From Dipodascopsis uninucleata var. uninucleata (lineage: Eukaryota; Ascomycota; Lipomycetes; Lipomycetales; Lipomycetaceae): a stretch of DNA of 64,000 nt. The position numbers were made by a program, and so were the translations under genes. Numbering within the stretch: position 1 is the stretch's first letter; each line of letters starts with the position of its first letter. This document shows, one piece after another, positions 55,478 to 64,000 of this stretch. The notes under the pieces are model-generated. The model worked only from the letters and a program-made list of their open reading frames with translations, made no database searches and was not told where the DNA came from. The stretch covers positions 992,001 through 1,056,000 of the forward strand of contig JAJLTO010000006.1 in NCBI GenBank assembly GCA_030568195.1, given 5' to 3'.

Positions 55478-56482
55478 ATGTTTGATTCCTTAAGGATAAG
55501 ATCGCGCATCACGACTTTCCGATTTAGGGATAGGAGGACGTATAAGCAAAATAATACCTCTAACGAGTCGGTGAATTTTTTTGATTTTGAAAGACAGCAG
55601 AACCCAAATCGTGAAAGTTCAAACTGGATTATGGTCCATGGCATTGCAATTGCGACCGAATTTGCGGTCTCTATCGTCTTCGGTCGTAACGTAGAGAATC
55701 GGACATTCGGCAAATTACTACATGGATCAGAGATGCGAGCCATCCTAGGAATTGTATTACTGGCAGTATGTTTAATAAATTCCGCTCTGCATATTGCAAG
55801 AGTAATGGGACCGGCATGGACTTGGCCATCAGATATCATTATCTCAATACTAGCATTTACATACTTTATAACCTCGCCAATCGTCTTTGTATCAACTATA
55901 TGTGCGTATATACCCCAAGAAGATACCATCACGCATGGACGTTGTAACTACACTGAGGCTTCGCATTGGTTTGTATTACTTATCTCACTTTATTTTTTCT
56001 CGTCTGGATTATATGGTTTTATATTTTTTCTCAGGAGACAGAAGACAAGATCTGCTCGGAGAGCACTTGCTATGGAAACGCGGGCTCTGCCTCTCGTGCT
56101 ATCTCCACCTCCATATGAAATCGAAGGTAGATCTAGTATGGTATCATCTCCAGTGCCAGTATTAGTGACAAGCGCAAACTGTTCATCGTCAGATTTAGTA
56201 AGTATGACGTTTGCTCCGGAGGACAGACACAGAACCAGACATTTGAGGAGAACAGTTTCAGAAGAGACTGGAAGGACAGAGACAAATTCCACAGACATGA
56301 ACAATGCTTTCTCCACTCCAGCTGCAAATCGTGCCATATCGCAACCACAATTCGCCGTGTCTAACTTTGAACGTAGCCACGAAGATTCTACCATATTAGA
56401 CTCTCTGGTGGAAGATGATAAGATAGTGTGCGAATCCCGAAATGAATTTGTAACTTCTGACCAAGAAGTCGGCAATATATAG
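55478..56482 (+). CDS. Four-TM membrane protein with PPPY motif, unknown
   Basis: Single exon, 334 aa. A basic N-terminus of about 50 residues (RIRSRITTFRFRDRRTYK) is followed by four hydrophobic segments, around GIAIATEFAVSIVFG, AILGIVLLAVCLINSALHI, IIISILAFTYFITSPIVFV and WFVLLISLYFFSSGLYGF, in a MARVEL-like four-helix layout. The cytosolic C-terminal half (about 150 residues) is Ser/Thr/Glu-rich and opens with LSPPPYEIEG, a PY motif that recruits WW-domain ubiquitin ligases such as Rsp5. That layout is common in Rsp5 adaptors and in regulated plasma-membrane proteins. No family is recognised, and MARVEL membership is only a topology guess. It is transcribed away from the xanthine dioxygenase. 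Confidence 0.82.
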   Translation: MFDSLRIRSRITTFRFRDRRTYKQNNTSNESVNFFDFERQQNPNRESSNWIMVHGIAIATEFAVSIVFGRNVENRTFGKLLHGSEMRAILGIVLLAVCLINSALHIARVMGPAWTWPSDIIISILAFTYFITSPIVFVSTICAYIPQEDTITHGRCNYTEASHWFVLLISLYFFSSGLYGFIFFLRRQKTRSARRALAMETRALPLVLSPPPYEIEGRSSMVSSPVPVLVTSANCSSSDLVSMTFAPEDRHRTRHLRRTVSEETGRTETNSTDMNNAFSTPAANRAISQPQFAVSNFERSHEDSTILDSLVEDDKIVCESRNEFVTSDQEVGNI

Positions 56483-57024
56483 AGAATATCGTATCCTCGA
56501 GATAGCATATTTTAGTTCCATACTGTTTAAATTCAGGAAAGACTATATCAACCTGCCAACTATATCAAACAACATATGATATCATTACCTTCGGTTTATG
56601 GGCATATTTACATTTATAATACCCTCTATTTTATAAGATATCTTCATATATCACTCTCGTGAATTCTACTCTTGGGATTTGATTTATGTCATATATGATT
56701 AGTGAAAGGAGCTGGCGTGGATACCATATCTTTGTACTAAGTTCGCGATAATAACCCGGCCCTCATAATTTCGGCTTTGAATAAAGCTATTAACATGTCT
56801 GTATTCAATACATTTCATTATATATAGACAGCTTTAAATGTAGGAAAAACAATTAGCCAAGCACAAAAAACTCCAATAGATCACGACAAATAGAATCACA
56901 CAGCTTATATTTCTGCAGAAAAAACTTTGTAATAACACAATTTTCATCCTCGTAAACACATATAACTCACTACTAGCAAACATCAAAAGCATTTAACAGA
57001 AACTGACATGACATAATAAAAATC
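56483..57024. other. Convergent intergenic region before the lipase
   Basis: About 540 nt, AT-rich, shared 3' sequence. No feature is seen. Confidence 0.5.
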
Positions 57025-58470
57025 TTACACTTCCATACTACATCGACCCACTATTGTGAAATATTCTAAATGAGCCCTTATAAGTTCGTTTGGATAGATC
57101 AGTCCTTCGCCCGCAGAGCAATCAGAATCTTCCTGGCCCACGCACACATAGCAGTCGTCAGAAGAAGGAGATAATGGACCCTTAGAAATATAAATCTCCC
57201 CTGAGGTATGTCGCCATTCTGGGCCAAGTGGAACACGAACAACAGGGTCGTTCTTATGCGTTACTCTCACAGCACTATTTGCAGGAAAAGAAAATAGAAG
57301 ATCAAAAAAGTCTGCGAAATTCGAATTTCCAACACGTGGCGCACCCAGAGTTACAACTTTCAAATTAGGAACATCCATCAGAGCCATTTCAACGCCAACC
57401 AGAGTCGCAATAGCACCGCCTAATGAGTGTCCGGTAACGAGAACGCCATAATCTGGATATTTCCCAATGAGCTCCGCAACAATATCACGAATCTGTTCTT
57501 GGGTTTCTATATATGAACGTAAGAACCCACGATGAACATTACAATTGTTGCAGGTAGGCTTCCTAGTACCACCAACGTGATATGGTACATACGAATCCTG
57601 CAAATATACAAGATCAGTCACAATGTCAGCGACAGAATGAGTACCGCGGAAAGAAATGATAATGCGATGATGATAATGGTCGAGAGCAACATAACCAGAA
57701 CAAGAAGATCTCTGAGTATCGCTTGAGAATTCTTTTACCAATTCGAACGAAGTGAAAAAATCACAGGCTCTTGTGCAATTGAACGGGGCTACTATTCCCG
57801 GATGAGGAACACAATATGCGACATTATTAATCAGTGACATTTCTTCCAGTTCATTTAGCATCTCAAAAGATATAATATCATGATCTTTATGGCCAAATAG
57901 TCCGCCAATGATGTTACCCAGAAGACCAGTTTGGTGAAATTGCTTTTCAGCAACTGGTGCGTCATCATATTTATCATATACGTCTTCTCCAGTAGTTGCT
58001 ATGATGTCCTGTACGACAGTATCCATATCTTTATGTTCCACATTTACCTGCTGTACCTGGACATAATTTGCATTTACTTCACTCGAGTCACTCATATGCT
58101 TTAAATGTTCGTTATAAGAGCTTACACCCGGTACATCTTCGTCATCTGGAGTCAAATAACCAAGAGTAAAGCCAAGAACAACAGCAATTACTACAGTGAC
58201 AGCGATGGCAATAATTCGTTGTAATTTTGTCATACCCAATATTTTTCTCCATAATGACCATGTGATGCATTTAACTGCATATGATATTTTTCCAACAATC
58301 GTATTGCTTTTCTTAATAGGCGTTGTCAATGGTGTTTTCGAGTCATAGTATTCTCCTTTTGCGACTCCATCTAGTCTAGAAAAATCGTAATCATCCGAGT
58401 TGTCAGATATTATTGAAGGTGCTTCTTCCTTCGAAGGGATCGGCTCCGTCTCAAAAAGATAAGATCGCAT
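57025..58470 (-). CDS. Class 3 lipase, N-terminally membrane-anchored
   Basis: Single exon, 481 aa. The N-terminal 83 residues are hydrophilic and cytosolic. A single transmembrane helix (about 84-106, IIAIAVTVVIAVVLGFTLGYL) makes it a predicted type II protein with a lumenal or extracellular catalytic domain. The fungal class 3 lipase fold is clear: ISFRGTHS (oxyanion region, about 272-279), VTGHSLGGA with nucleophile Ser349, THKNDPVVRVP with Asp408, and AHLEYF with His467. Cysteine pairs (CNNCN, YCVPHPGIVAPFNC, CYVC) suggest disulfides in an oxidising compartment. It resembles secreted Lip2-type and vacuolar lipases more than Atg15, which has a shorter N-terminal anchor. The substrate, triglyceride or phospholipid, is not decidable. 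The start at 58470 is the first ATG. Confidence 0.9.
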   Translation of the reverse strand: MRSYLFETEPIPSKEEAPSIISDNSDDYDFSRLDGVAKGEYYDSKTPLTTPIKKSNTIVGKISYAVKCITWSLWRKILGMTKLQRIIAIAVTVVIAVVLGFTLGYLTPDDEDVPGVSSYNEHLKHMSDSSEVNANYVQVQQVNVEHKDMDTVVQDIIATTGEDVYDKYDDAPVAEKQFHQTGLLGNIIGGLFGHKDHDIISFEMLNELEEMSLINNVAYCVPHPGIVAPFNCTRACDFFTSFELVKEFSSDTQRSSCSGYVALDHYHHRIIISFRGTHSVADIVTDLVYLQDSYVPYHVGGTRKPTCNNCNVHRGFLRSYIETQEQIRDIVAELIGKYPDYGVLVTGHSLGGAIATLVGVEMALMDVPNLKVVTLGAPRVGNSNFADFFDLLFSFPANSAVRVTHKNDPVVRVPLGPEWRHTSGEIYISKGPLSPSSDDCYVCVGQEDSDCSAGEGLIYPNELIRAHLEYFTIVGRCSMEV

Positions 58471-61326
58471 TTTATATGTCCTCCTGCGTCTATTCTATAA
58501 TGAGAGTACTAAAAATCTGAAATAATTATTCTAACGTGTATGTAATCGTAATTTTCATAAAGTGGCCGTAAGAGCTATTTTTCTATATAAGGGATTCTAG
58601 TTCAAAATATCACAGTTCGTTGATTTATTCCATTTATTATCAGCTTTCCAAGTCAGCACGCTCTTATTAAAGGTGCTTGCTCTCCAAAACACTGTTGAAA
58701 TTTCTATTGGAAAAGTTGCAATCGATCCAGTAGAACCCAAGCAGAGTGGTAGGCTCTCATTAAAATCCTGCGCGATGATACTAAGATACCGATTTAATCA
58801 ATACGAGAGAACAAAACTACCCGAATCCACGCACGGACTAAGCATAGTTTCAACAGCAAGCCACCTTTTGAATCGTGTTATGATACGGATAATAGCAGAG
58901 TGACCATTTACGTTTCTAGCTATTTCTTATCGTTGACTAGGCAAATGAACACTAATAGTAATGATATCATATATTACCAACGATGTAAACTTACGGAGAG
59001 CCTACAAGAAAGGCTGAGGAAGCAACAGAAACTAGGAGGAAATGACTGTCGGCAAATTTGTATGTTTACAGCTATTATATTGGGCTTGATGAATGACGTA
59101 TCAGAGAGTTGCCAATTGTAAGGCAGCAACTTCGATATATTTAAATTTCACGCTGCAGAAGAACTATCCTTCAATTGGATGAAAGCGGAGAGGAATAGCT
59201 GTCTGATGGCAGTATATTGCAACGCTATTCCACCATTGATATAAGCCCATCTGGTTATTAATATCGTCAATCACTTATATAACTCGCGTCTCCATGACAT
59301 GTAATGATAACGGTAATTGACAATCACTCACAGAAAATATTTTGAGCGTGTATTTGCTGCATGAGAACCATTTAGTTTGCAATATTTGAACTTGTGATCC
59401 AGAATAGTGTAGGAATAAAGACTTTCAGCCCCTCTGGGAGTGTCGCTTATCTATAAAGAAAACCGACCTTATCAGCCAACCAAGGTTGACCACTATGGCC
59501 ACAATAGCATTTGCTCTTTAATTTTGAATACAAAAATACTAGCTTCAGATGGCCCTTACTTTCTATTCTTTGTTGCTTTATTGTCTGCTACTTTATTTAT
59601 TTTTACTTCGCAGCTACACAAATAGTGACCGCTGTACCGTGTATCTGAAATCAATAGTGATAACCATGTAATGAATTAGTAAAAAAAAACAAACCCCAGT
59701 GCACTGCTTCTCTGATCGGCTCCTTTTCTTAATTCATACAATCAATTTGATACAACTCATACTTGCAAAGGATCTGCATTAGCAATTGTCTCAGTATATG
59801 AAGTCTGCAGACATGAGCCTCGTATGCACCTCTTATTGTTGGAGTTGTGTCTATAAGACACTTCCATCTTAAAACATTTGAATGAGCTAAACTAGCATTG
59901 GCTCCAGCAGTTCGCTTTGTGACTGACAGCCATATGGCTTACGAAAGGTTTGCAGGATAATTCAATTTGTATTCGGAAATAAGTTGTCCTCCAATAATTG
60001 CCAGTGAAATTACAATCACGATTCTTTCTTTTTCCGCAACATGGCTATCTCTTGCCGCATCATCTGCTGCCGCTCCTGAGATACCATGGAACTCCTAGTC
60101 TGCCACATCTTTTTTTAGACAAGGCTAAGGTCGTACGTTCGCTGGATGTCAGACGCCACATAACTATTTTGTAATCTCTAGGCTTTTATGACTTGAATGG
60201 TATAATATTGCAAATCTAGTCTGTGCCTTTCTGACTGCGCGAAATTGAATTTCTTACTGTGGTCCGTATCATTTCATTTTGCACTGTTCGAATCTGATCC
60301 GTGTCACAACTGTATCCCTGAGAGAGGATGAGTTCGTAACTTGCGTATTAAAATTCTTTTGTCTGTGGATGTCATTCGAACCAAACTAGCTCGAATATCT
60401 AACTTTTCAGCGATCTATTTATATTGACTGCAAAATGAATTTGATCCCTTCGTCTTCAGTCATTATTTATGAATTCATAGTAGCCATTATAATTTGTATT
60501 TACACGTTAAGAGAAAGGAAGTCGCAGAATAAAATTTCATCATATGGCAAGGTTTACGTAGTCTTTCGTACTATTTGCATATATATTATCGGGTGCGCAC
60601 AGGGACGGCTCGCTATTTGGTGTGGCAAGGAACACATTTTATTTTATAAGCATATTCAAATAGAGAGAGCTAGTAATTAGTGCCAGTAATTACGTACTAT
60701 GGTACCTATATTACGTTGGACTGTGAACAATGCCCCTTTAGTGACCTCAGAGGTCACTATTATATTGCAAACGCTGTTGCTGCATATAACAACGATGACA
60801 AACATTTCGATGCTGCCCCCTTTTTAATCGAAAAACACAAGCAAAAACCTCAACGTCGTATTGGATATCCTTATTTCTTAAACATTTCACATTGAATAGT
60901 GCCAAATTCCACCAACATACTTTTTATTGTATTAGTGAATTGCTGAAAACTTGTCTAAAGAACATAATTGATTATATATTAAGTAATACGCGATGAACGT
61001 GCGGTTCCAAAATATACAGGTGGGTAAAATTACATAGATATATATTAGAGCATCTACAATTGTTACATGATATATCGTGACGGCTTTCATATAAGTTGCA
61101 TATGTACGCGAAGGTTTGCGTGAAATGTTTTTGAAAAGGAGGTCGATTGGCAGGGTCATAGAGTGCTATATAATTTTATAGTGGATTTTTGGATTGAAAT
61201 GAAGGATTGTGCGATCTGCAGCATTCCCATGTATTTAAAGAGGCTAAGAGTAAAGCTGTTAAAAGGATTAGAAAGGAGCAAGCTGCTTGAAATTCTGAGA
61301 TGATTCTTGGTCATCTAGAGCATAAT
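58471..61326. other. Long intergenic region between the lipase and PRA1
   Basis: About 2.86 kb with no convincing gene. Several 60-80 codon frames occur: 58673-58903 (no ATG start), 58900-59121 and 60435-60680 (ATG, hydrophobic N-terminus). None has a recognisable motif or a good splice structure. A 17-bp perfect palindrome lies at 60741-60757. The region was scanned for tRNA, 5S and U6-like motifs without success. Confidence 0.4.
60741..60757. repeat. 17-bp perfect palindrome GTGACCTCAGAGGTCAC
   Basis: Two eight-base arms around one central A. It has the form of a dimeric DNA-binding protein site and lies in a stretch with no called gene, 570 nt upstream of PRA1. Confidence 0.5.
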
Positions 61327-62020
61327 ATGACAGAGGTATTTATTGTTAAGAGCTTGAAGTCATTCAATTAACTTTGCAAGCATCTCATACGTGTTGGCTA
61401 GCACGAACTTGGAAGGAGGAGATGGTTTGCATGTACAAGTTATTGGCAGCAAAAATTATTACTGATGGAAAGACGAAATCAATGCCTTATTTACTGTTCA
61501 TGCTAACGAGCGTTGTTAATTGTACTTCTAGGTTCAACAGTTTGTTGAAAGATTCAAAACCGACTCGACTATGCTCCGTAGTCGTGTCGGTGCGATTCGT
61601 CCCATGAATGAATTTTTCGATCTCAAGCGAGTATCAAAGCCAAGGAACATGAACGATGTCCAACGTCGTGTCACCTATAATCTTGCGTATTTTTCTGCCA
61701 ATTATGCTATCGTTTTCGCTATTCTCTTGATGTATAGTCTCTTTACTAATCTCTTGCTTCTTTTCCTCTTGATTTTTGTGACTGCTGCTTTGTACGGAAT
61801 CAGCTTGCTTAAAGGAGGTGATCTGAACTTGGGATTCACAAAGTTGACTACTTCGCAGCTCTATGTTGGTCTTGCGGTTATTGCTATCCCACTAGGATTT
61901 ATTGCCTCACCAATTTCTACCATATTGTGGCTATTGGGAGCTTCCGTTGTTACTATTATTGGACATGCTGCTTTCTTGGACAAGCCTATTGAGAGTGCTT
62001 TTTCCGAAGAAGCCGTCTAG
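61327..62020 (+). CDS. YIP3: PRA1/YIP3 family prenylated Rab acceptor
   Basis: Small ER-to-Golgi membrane protein that binds prenylated Rab GTPases. The main exon is 61532-62020; with a proposed first exon 61327-61335 (ATG ACA GAG, donor GTATTT) it gives 165 aa (yeast Yip3 176). The acceptor TGTACTTCTAG after a TGCTAACG branch site is convincing, and the coding text upstream of the internal Met (VQQFVERFKTD) extends the family N-terminus. Family blocks: FFDLKRVSKPRNMNDVQRRVTYNL, a double-helix hairpin (NLLLLFLLIFVTAALYG) and the second hairpin (LYVGLAVIAIPLGFIASPISTILWLLGAS), followed by GHAAFLDKPIESAFSEE. The assignment is secure; the three-codon first exon is tentative. Confidence 0.9.
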
Positions 62021-62040
62021 ACCGGGGAGCGAGTGATGTT

Positions 62041-62646
62041 ATGACTGGTAGGTCATATGCTGGGTCTAGACGGACAAGAGATGTAGAAAGCTTTAGAGGA
62101 TTGAGATCGAGAGATCAAAGAGGACAAATTTACAGGACACCACCGCAATCACCCTTCGTTCCAAGAGAGGACCAAGCTAATCCCGACGATTATGAGTACT
62201 ACTACTACAATGACGTCTATAATAGTTCTCATGATCCAAATGCACATGTAAGAGCAGCACCTAGCACATACTATATCGTTCCTGAATCTCAGGAGCAGCA
62301 ACCTAATAATATGCTACGTCCGGCTCAGAGCGATGTGATGTATGACGGTTACGGGAATCGCTATATTATAGTAAATACAGTAGGTCCACCAATACCTCCG
62401 CCGCAGCCTCAGAGATTGCCTAGGTTACGTGCCAGAAACTCGAGTAATATGTTACCATATACAAATCCTGATATGAATAACAGTACTGGTAGTGTTGGTA
62501 ATCGAGCTTCGAGGAATCGAGCGGCTAGCTTACCTTCAAGCGTGCCTGTGGAAGATGATAGTATGTCGGTTAGTACGGGCCGCTCATTAAGAACACTGTT
62601 TTCTCGCCGTCGGATGGGTTCACAAGGTAGACATGTCTCACAATAG
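62041..62646 (+). CDS. Disordered Arg/Tyr/Pro-rich protein starting 20 nt after PRA1 stop
   Basis: Single ATG-led frame, 201 aa, in a different reading frame from PRA1. The N-terminus is Arg-rich (SRRTRDVESFRGLRSRDQRG), followed by an acidic tyrosine cluster (DDYEYYYYNDVY), a Pro/Gln segment (GPPIPPPQPQRLPRLRAR) and a basic, serine-rich tail (TLFSRRRMGSQGRHV). There is no membrane segment. Its length in AT-rich DNA and its even composition argue that it is translated. Only 20 nt separate it from the PRA1 stop, too little for an ordinary promoter, so it is either a second cistron, a product of alternative splicing with PRA1, or a gene with its promoter inside PRA1. No family is recognised. Confidence 0.6.
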   Translation: MTGRSYAGSRRTRDVESFRGLRSRDQRGQIYRTPPQSPFVPREDQANPDDYEYYYYNDVYNSSHDPNAHVRAAPSTYYIVPESQEQQPNNMLRPAQSDVMYDGYGNRYIIVNTVGPPIPPPQPQRLPRLRARNSSNMLPYTNPDMNNSTGSVGNRASRNRAASLPSSVPVEDDSMSVSTGRSLRTLFSRRRMGSQGRHVSQ

Positions 62647-63556
62647 ATGGGTGATAATAGTGGTTAGTCCTTTGTATATGCATCGTCCTCTTGATCTTTT
62701 ACTGAATTTTAAGAAGCAATATCACAAAAATATAAAATACTGGTATTTATACTGAATTGGAGTTGCAGTTCTGCATGATTTTTTAAATATGTATATTTAT
62801 CTGGTATTTTTTTGCAATCGGTTTGTAAATATAATTTATTAATTTATTAGAGGTTTTGTGTTCAAACAGCTTGATTGGACTTGGACAATTGCTTATATCT
62901 GTTTTATTTTATGCAGATATTCTTCGACTATTTGTAATACACCACATATGCACGGAATAATTCGGTTTAGTTATTTTGCAAATGCTTTTCTGTTTATTTT
63001 AATGAGTGAATAACTATTCCATTTCTCTAGGCTGTTTCCCTTTAGTTTTTCGCATACATATATTGACAATAGTTATAAGCTCTATCTGCTATAGACCATA
63101 TTCTTTTTAATGCACCCATACATGCACACACGCGCATATATGCTGTAGCTGTATGTATCTGTATATATATAATAAATAAAAATTACGTAAATATTATGCT
63201 GCGATCGCTTTTTATAGTTGAACGATCATTAGCCTTATTCTATACAGCACAGAATAGAGCTCTCTTTGAGTATCTCTAGGAAGAGCAGTCTATCAATAAC
63301 ACTAAATATTGATGGCGGCATGGAGTAAGTAATTACAAATTTAATTAATATATGTAAGCATATACACGGCTGAAAAGTAGGGCCATTTAAATAATATTTA
63401 ATATCATATTTCCTAATATTGATACATACAGTCAAAGCTATTCTTTACTTAGAAAATATATATTTTCCTTCCTTCTTTCAGTCAACAGTATATAGATATT
63501 AAAATAAAATGATCTTTCACATAAATTCGTAACTCGGAAGGCCAAAATCTTGTCGA
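62647..63556. other. Convergent intergenic region before ADE16/17
   Basis: About 900 nt, very AT-rich, with TG/CA-rich simple sequence near 63118-63175. No gene is seen. Confidence 0.5.
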
Positions 63557-64000
63557 TTAATGATGGAATAAACGAACATGATTCTCAACATAGACAATAT
63601 TTTTAGAGTCAGCTGCAGCAAAGACAGCAGAATCCTGAACTGAGCCACTCGGCGCAGCGATGTACTTGACACCACTTCGAGCAGCACGATAAACGTTGTC
63701 TGAAAATGGGAAGAACGCATCAGAAGAGAGAGAAACACCGTCAAGTTTATATAACCATTCCTTTCGCTCCTCTGCAGTGAGAGGAACTGGAACCTCGGCA
63801 AACTTGGATTCATACTCAGACTTCTCAGGCTCTTCAGTCGGAATCTGATTGCTCACATATAAATCAATTGCGTTACTCTTGTCGGGACGCTTGACACCCT
63901 TCGCCCACTTGAAAGCGAGGACGCGAGGATGCTGTCGCAGCCACCAGTTATCTGCCTTATCACCAGCTAGACGAGTGCAGTGAATTCTTGATTGCTGACC
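63557..64000 (-). CDS. ADE17: AICAR transformylase / IMP cyclohydrolase (PurH), C-terminal part
   Basis: Bifunctional enzyme for the last two steps of purine synthesis: AICAR to FAICAR to IMP. Only the C-terminal 147 codons are inside the window; the gene continues past base 64000 on the minus strand. The visible part is the end of the transformylase domain: [75 protein letters not shown] and the C-terminal VRLFHH. These are strongly conserved in ADE16/ADE17 proteins. No intron falls in this part. Whether the species has one copy or two cannot be told. It belongs to the same broad purine network as the xanthine dioxygenase 9 kb away, but no co-regulation is visible here. Confidence 0.96.
   Translation of the reverse strand, partial: GQQSRIHCTRLAGDKADNWWLRQHPRVLAFKWAKGVKRPDKSNAIDLYVSNQIPTEEPEKSEYESKFAEVPVPLTAEERKEWLYKLDGVSLSSDAFFPFSDNVYRAARSGVKYIAAPSGSVQDSAVFAAADSKNIVYVENHVRLFHH

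Noticed and set aside
58673-58903. 76-codon frame downstream of an AG-rich stretch near the lipase promoter
   Set aside because: No ATG, no convincing donor or upstream exon, no homology recognised.
60680-60895. 71-codon frame following 60435-60680
   Set aside because: Begins at GTG and has no family motif; the apparent stop-start overlap with the preceding frame is coincidence in AT-rich DNA.

Overview
The window is nuclear DNA from an ascomycete fungus. Genes are short and closely spaced, and most have small spliceosomal introns (about 37-220 nt) with GTAAGT/GTGAGT/GTATGT donors and CTAAC or TGCTAAT-like branch sites close to the acceptor AG. Both tRNA genes have yeast-like introns after position 37. 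The gene set fits an early-branching Saccharomycotina yeast, with Taphrinomycotina as the alternative: PEX20 rather than PEX18/21, WHI2, PPG1, CRP1-like, a xanthine dioxygenase, a DUF2235 hydrolase and a cytosolic-type pyruvate carboxylase. I cannot name the species. CTG reads as leucine at conserved sites (for example the Q-M-L-G of LSC2 at 2236-2238, and pyruvate carboxylase), so this is not a CUG-Ser yeast. The DNA is AT-rich.

Layout. 0-8.3 kb: a basic nucleolar-type protein (-), LSC2 (+), and two convergent drug/polyamine-type MFS transporters (DHA1 +, DHA2 -). 9-16 kb: a putative tiny two-exon gene, PPG1 (+), CLP1 (-, five exons), DPB3 (+, four exons) and Rieske RIP1 (-, three exons). 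16-23 kb: a DUF2235 hydrolase, a seven-exon TVP15-like Golgi membrane gene with a 7-nt microexon, and a long low-complexity protein. 25-33 kb: BCY1 (PKA regulatory subunit, with no visible dimerisation domain) and PYC, separated by a 3-kb tract holding a GC-richer island. 33-43 kb: an FLC/TRP-like membrane protein (-), WHI2 (-), SSU72 (+) and a CRP1-like protein (+). 45-52 kb: tRNA-Pro, PEX20, a basic coiled protein, cohesin SCC3 (-) and tRNA-Phe. 53-58 kb: xanthine dioxygenase (-), a four-TM PPPY protein (+) and a membrane-anchored class 3 lipase (-). 61-64 kb: PRA1/YIP3 (+), a second ORF starting 20 nt after its stop, and the 3' end of ADE16/17 (-), cut by the window edge.

Most genes are unrelated housekeeping genes, as is normal for a fungal chromosome. 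The clearest regulatory link is at the xanthine dioxygenase: its upstream region holds a TCGG-N6-CCGA palindrome (the UaY/Ppr1-type purine activator site) and four TGATAA motifs (AreA/GATA nitrogen control). The two S-phase genes, DPB3 and SCC3, each carry an ACGCGT (MCB) core close upstream. I saw no complete transposon, virus-like element, CRISPR array or rRNA gene. Exon boundaries were set by hand from splice signals, reading frame and remembered family alignments. Several annotated starts differ from the longest open frame, because those frames begin at non-ATG codons.
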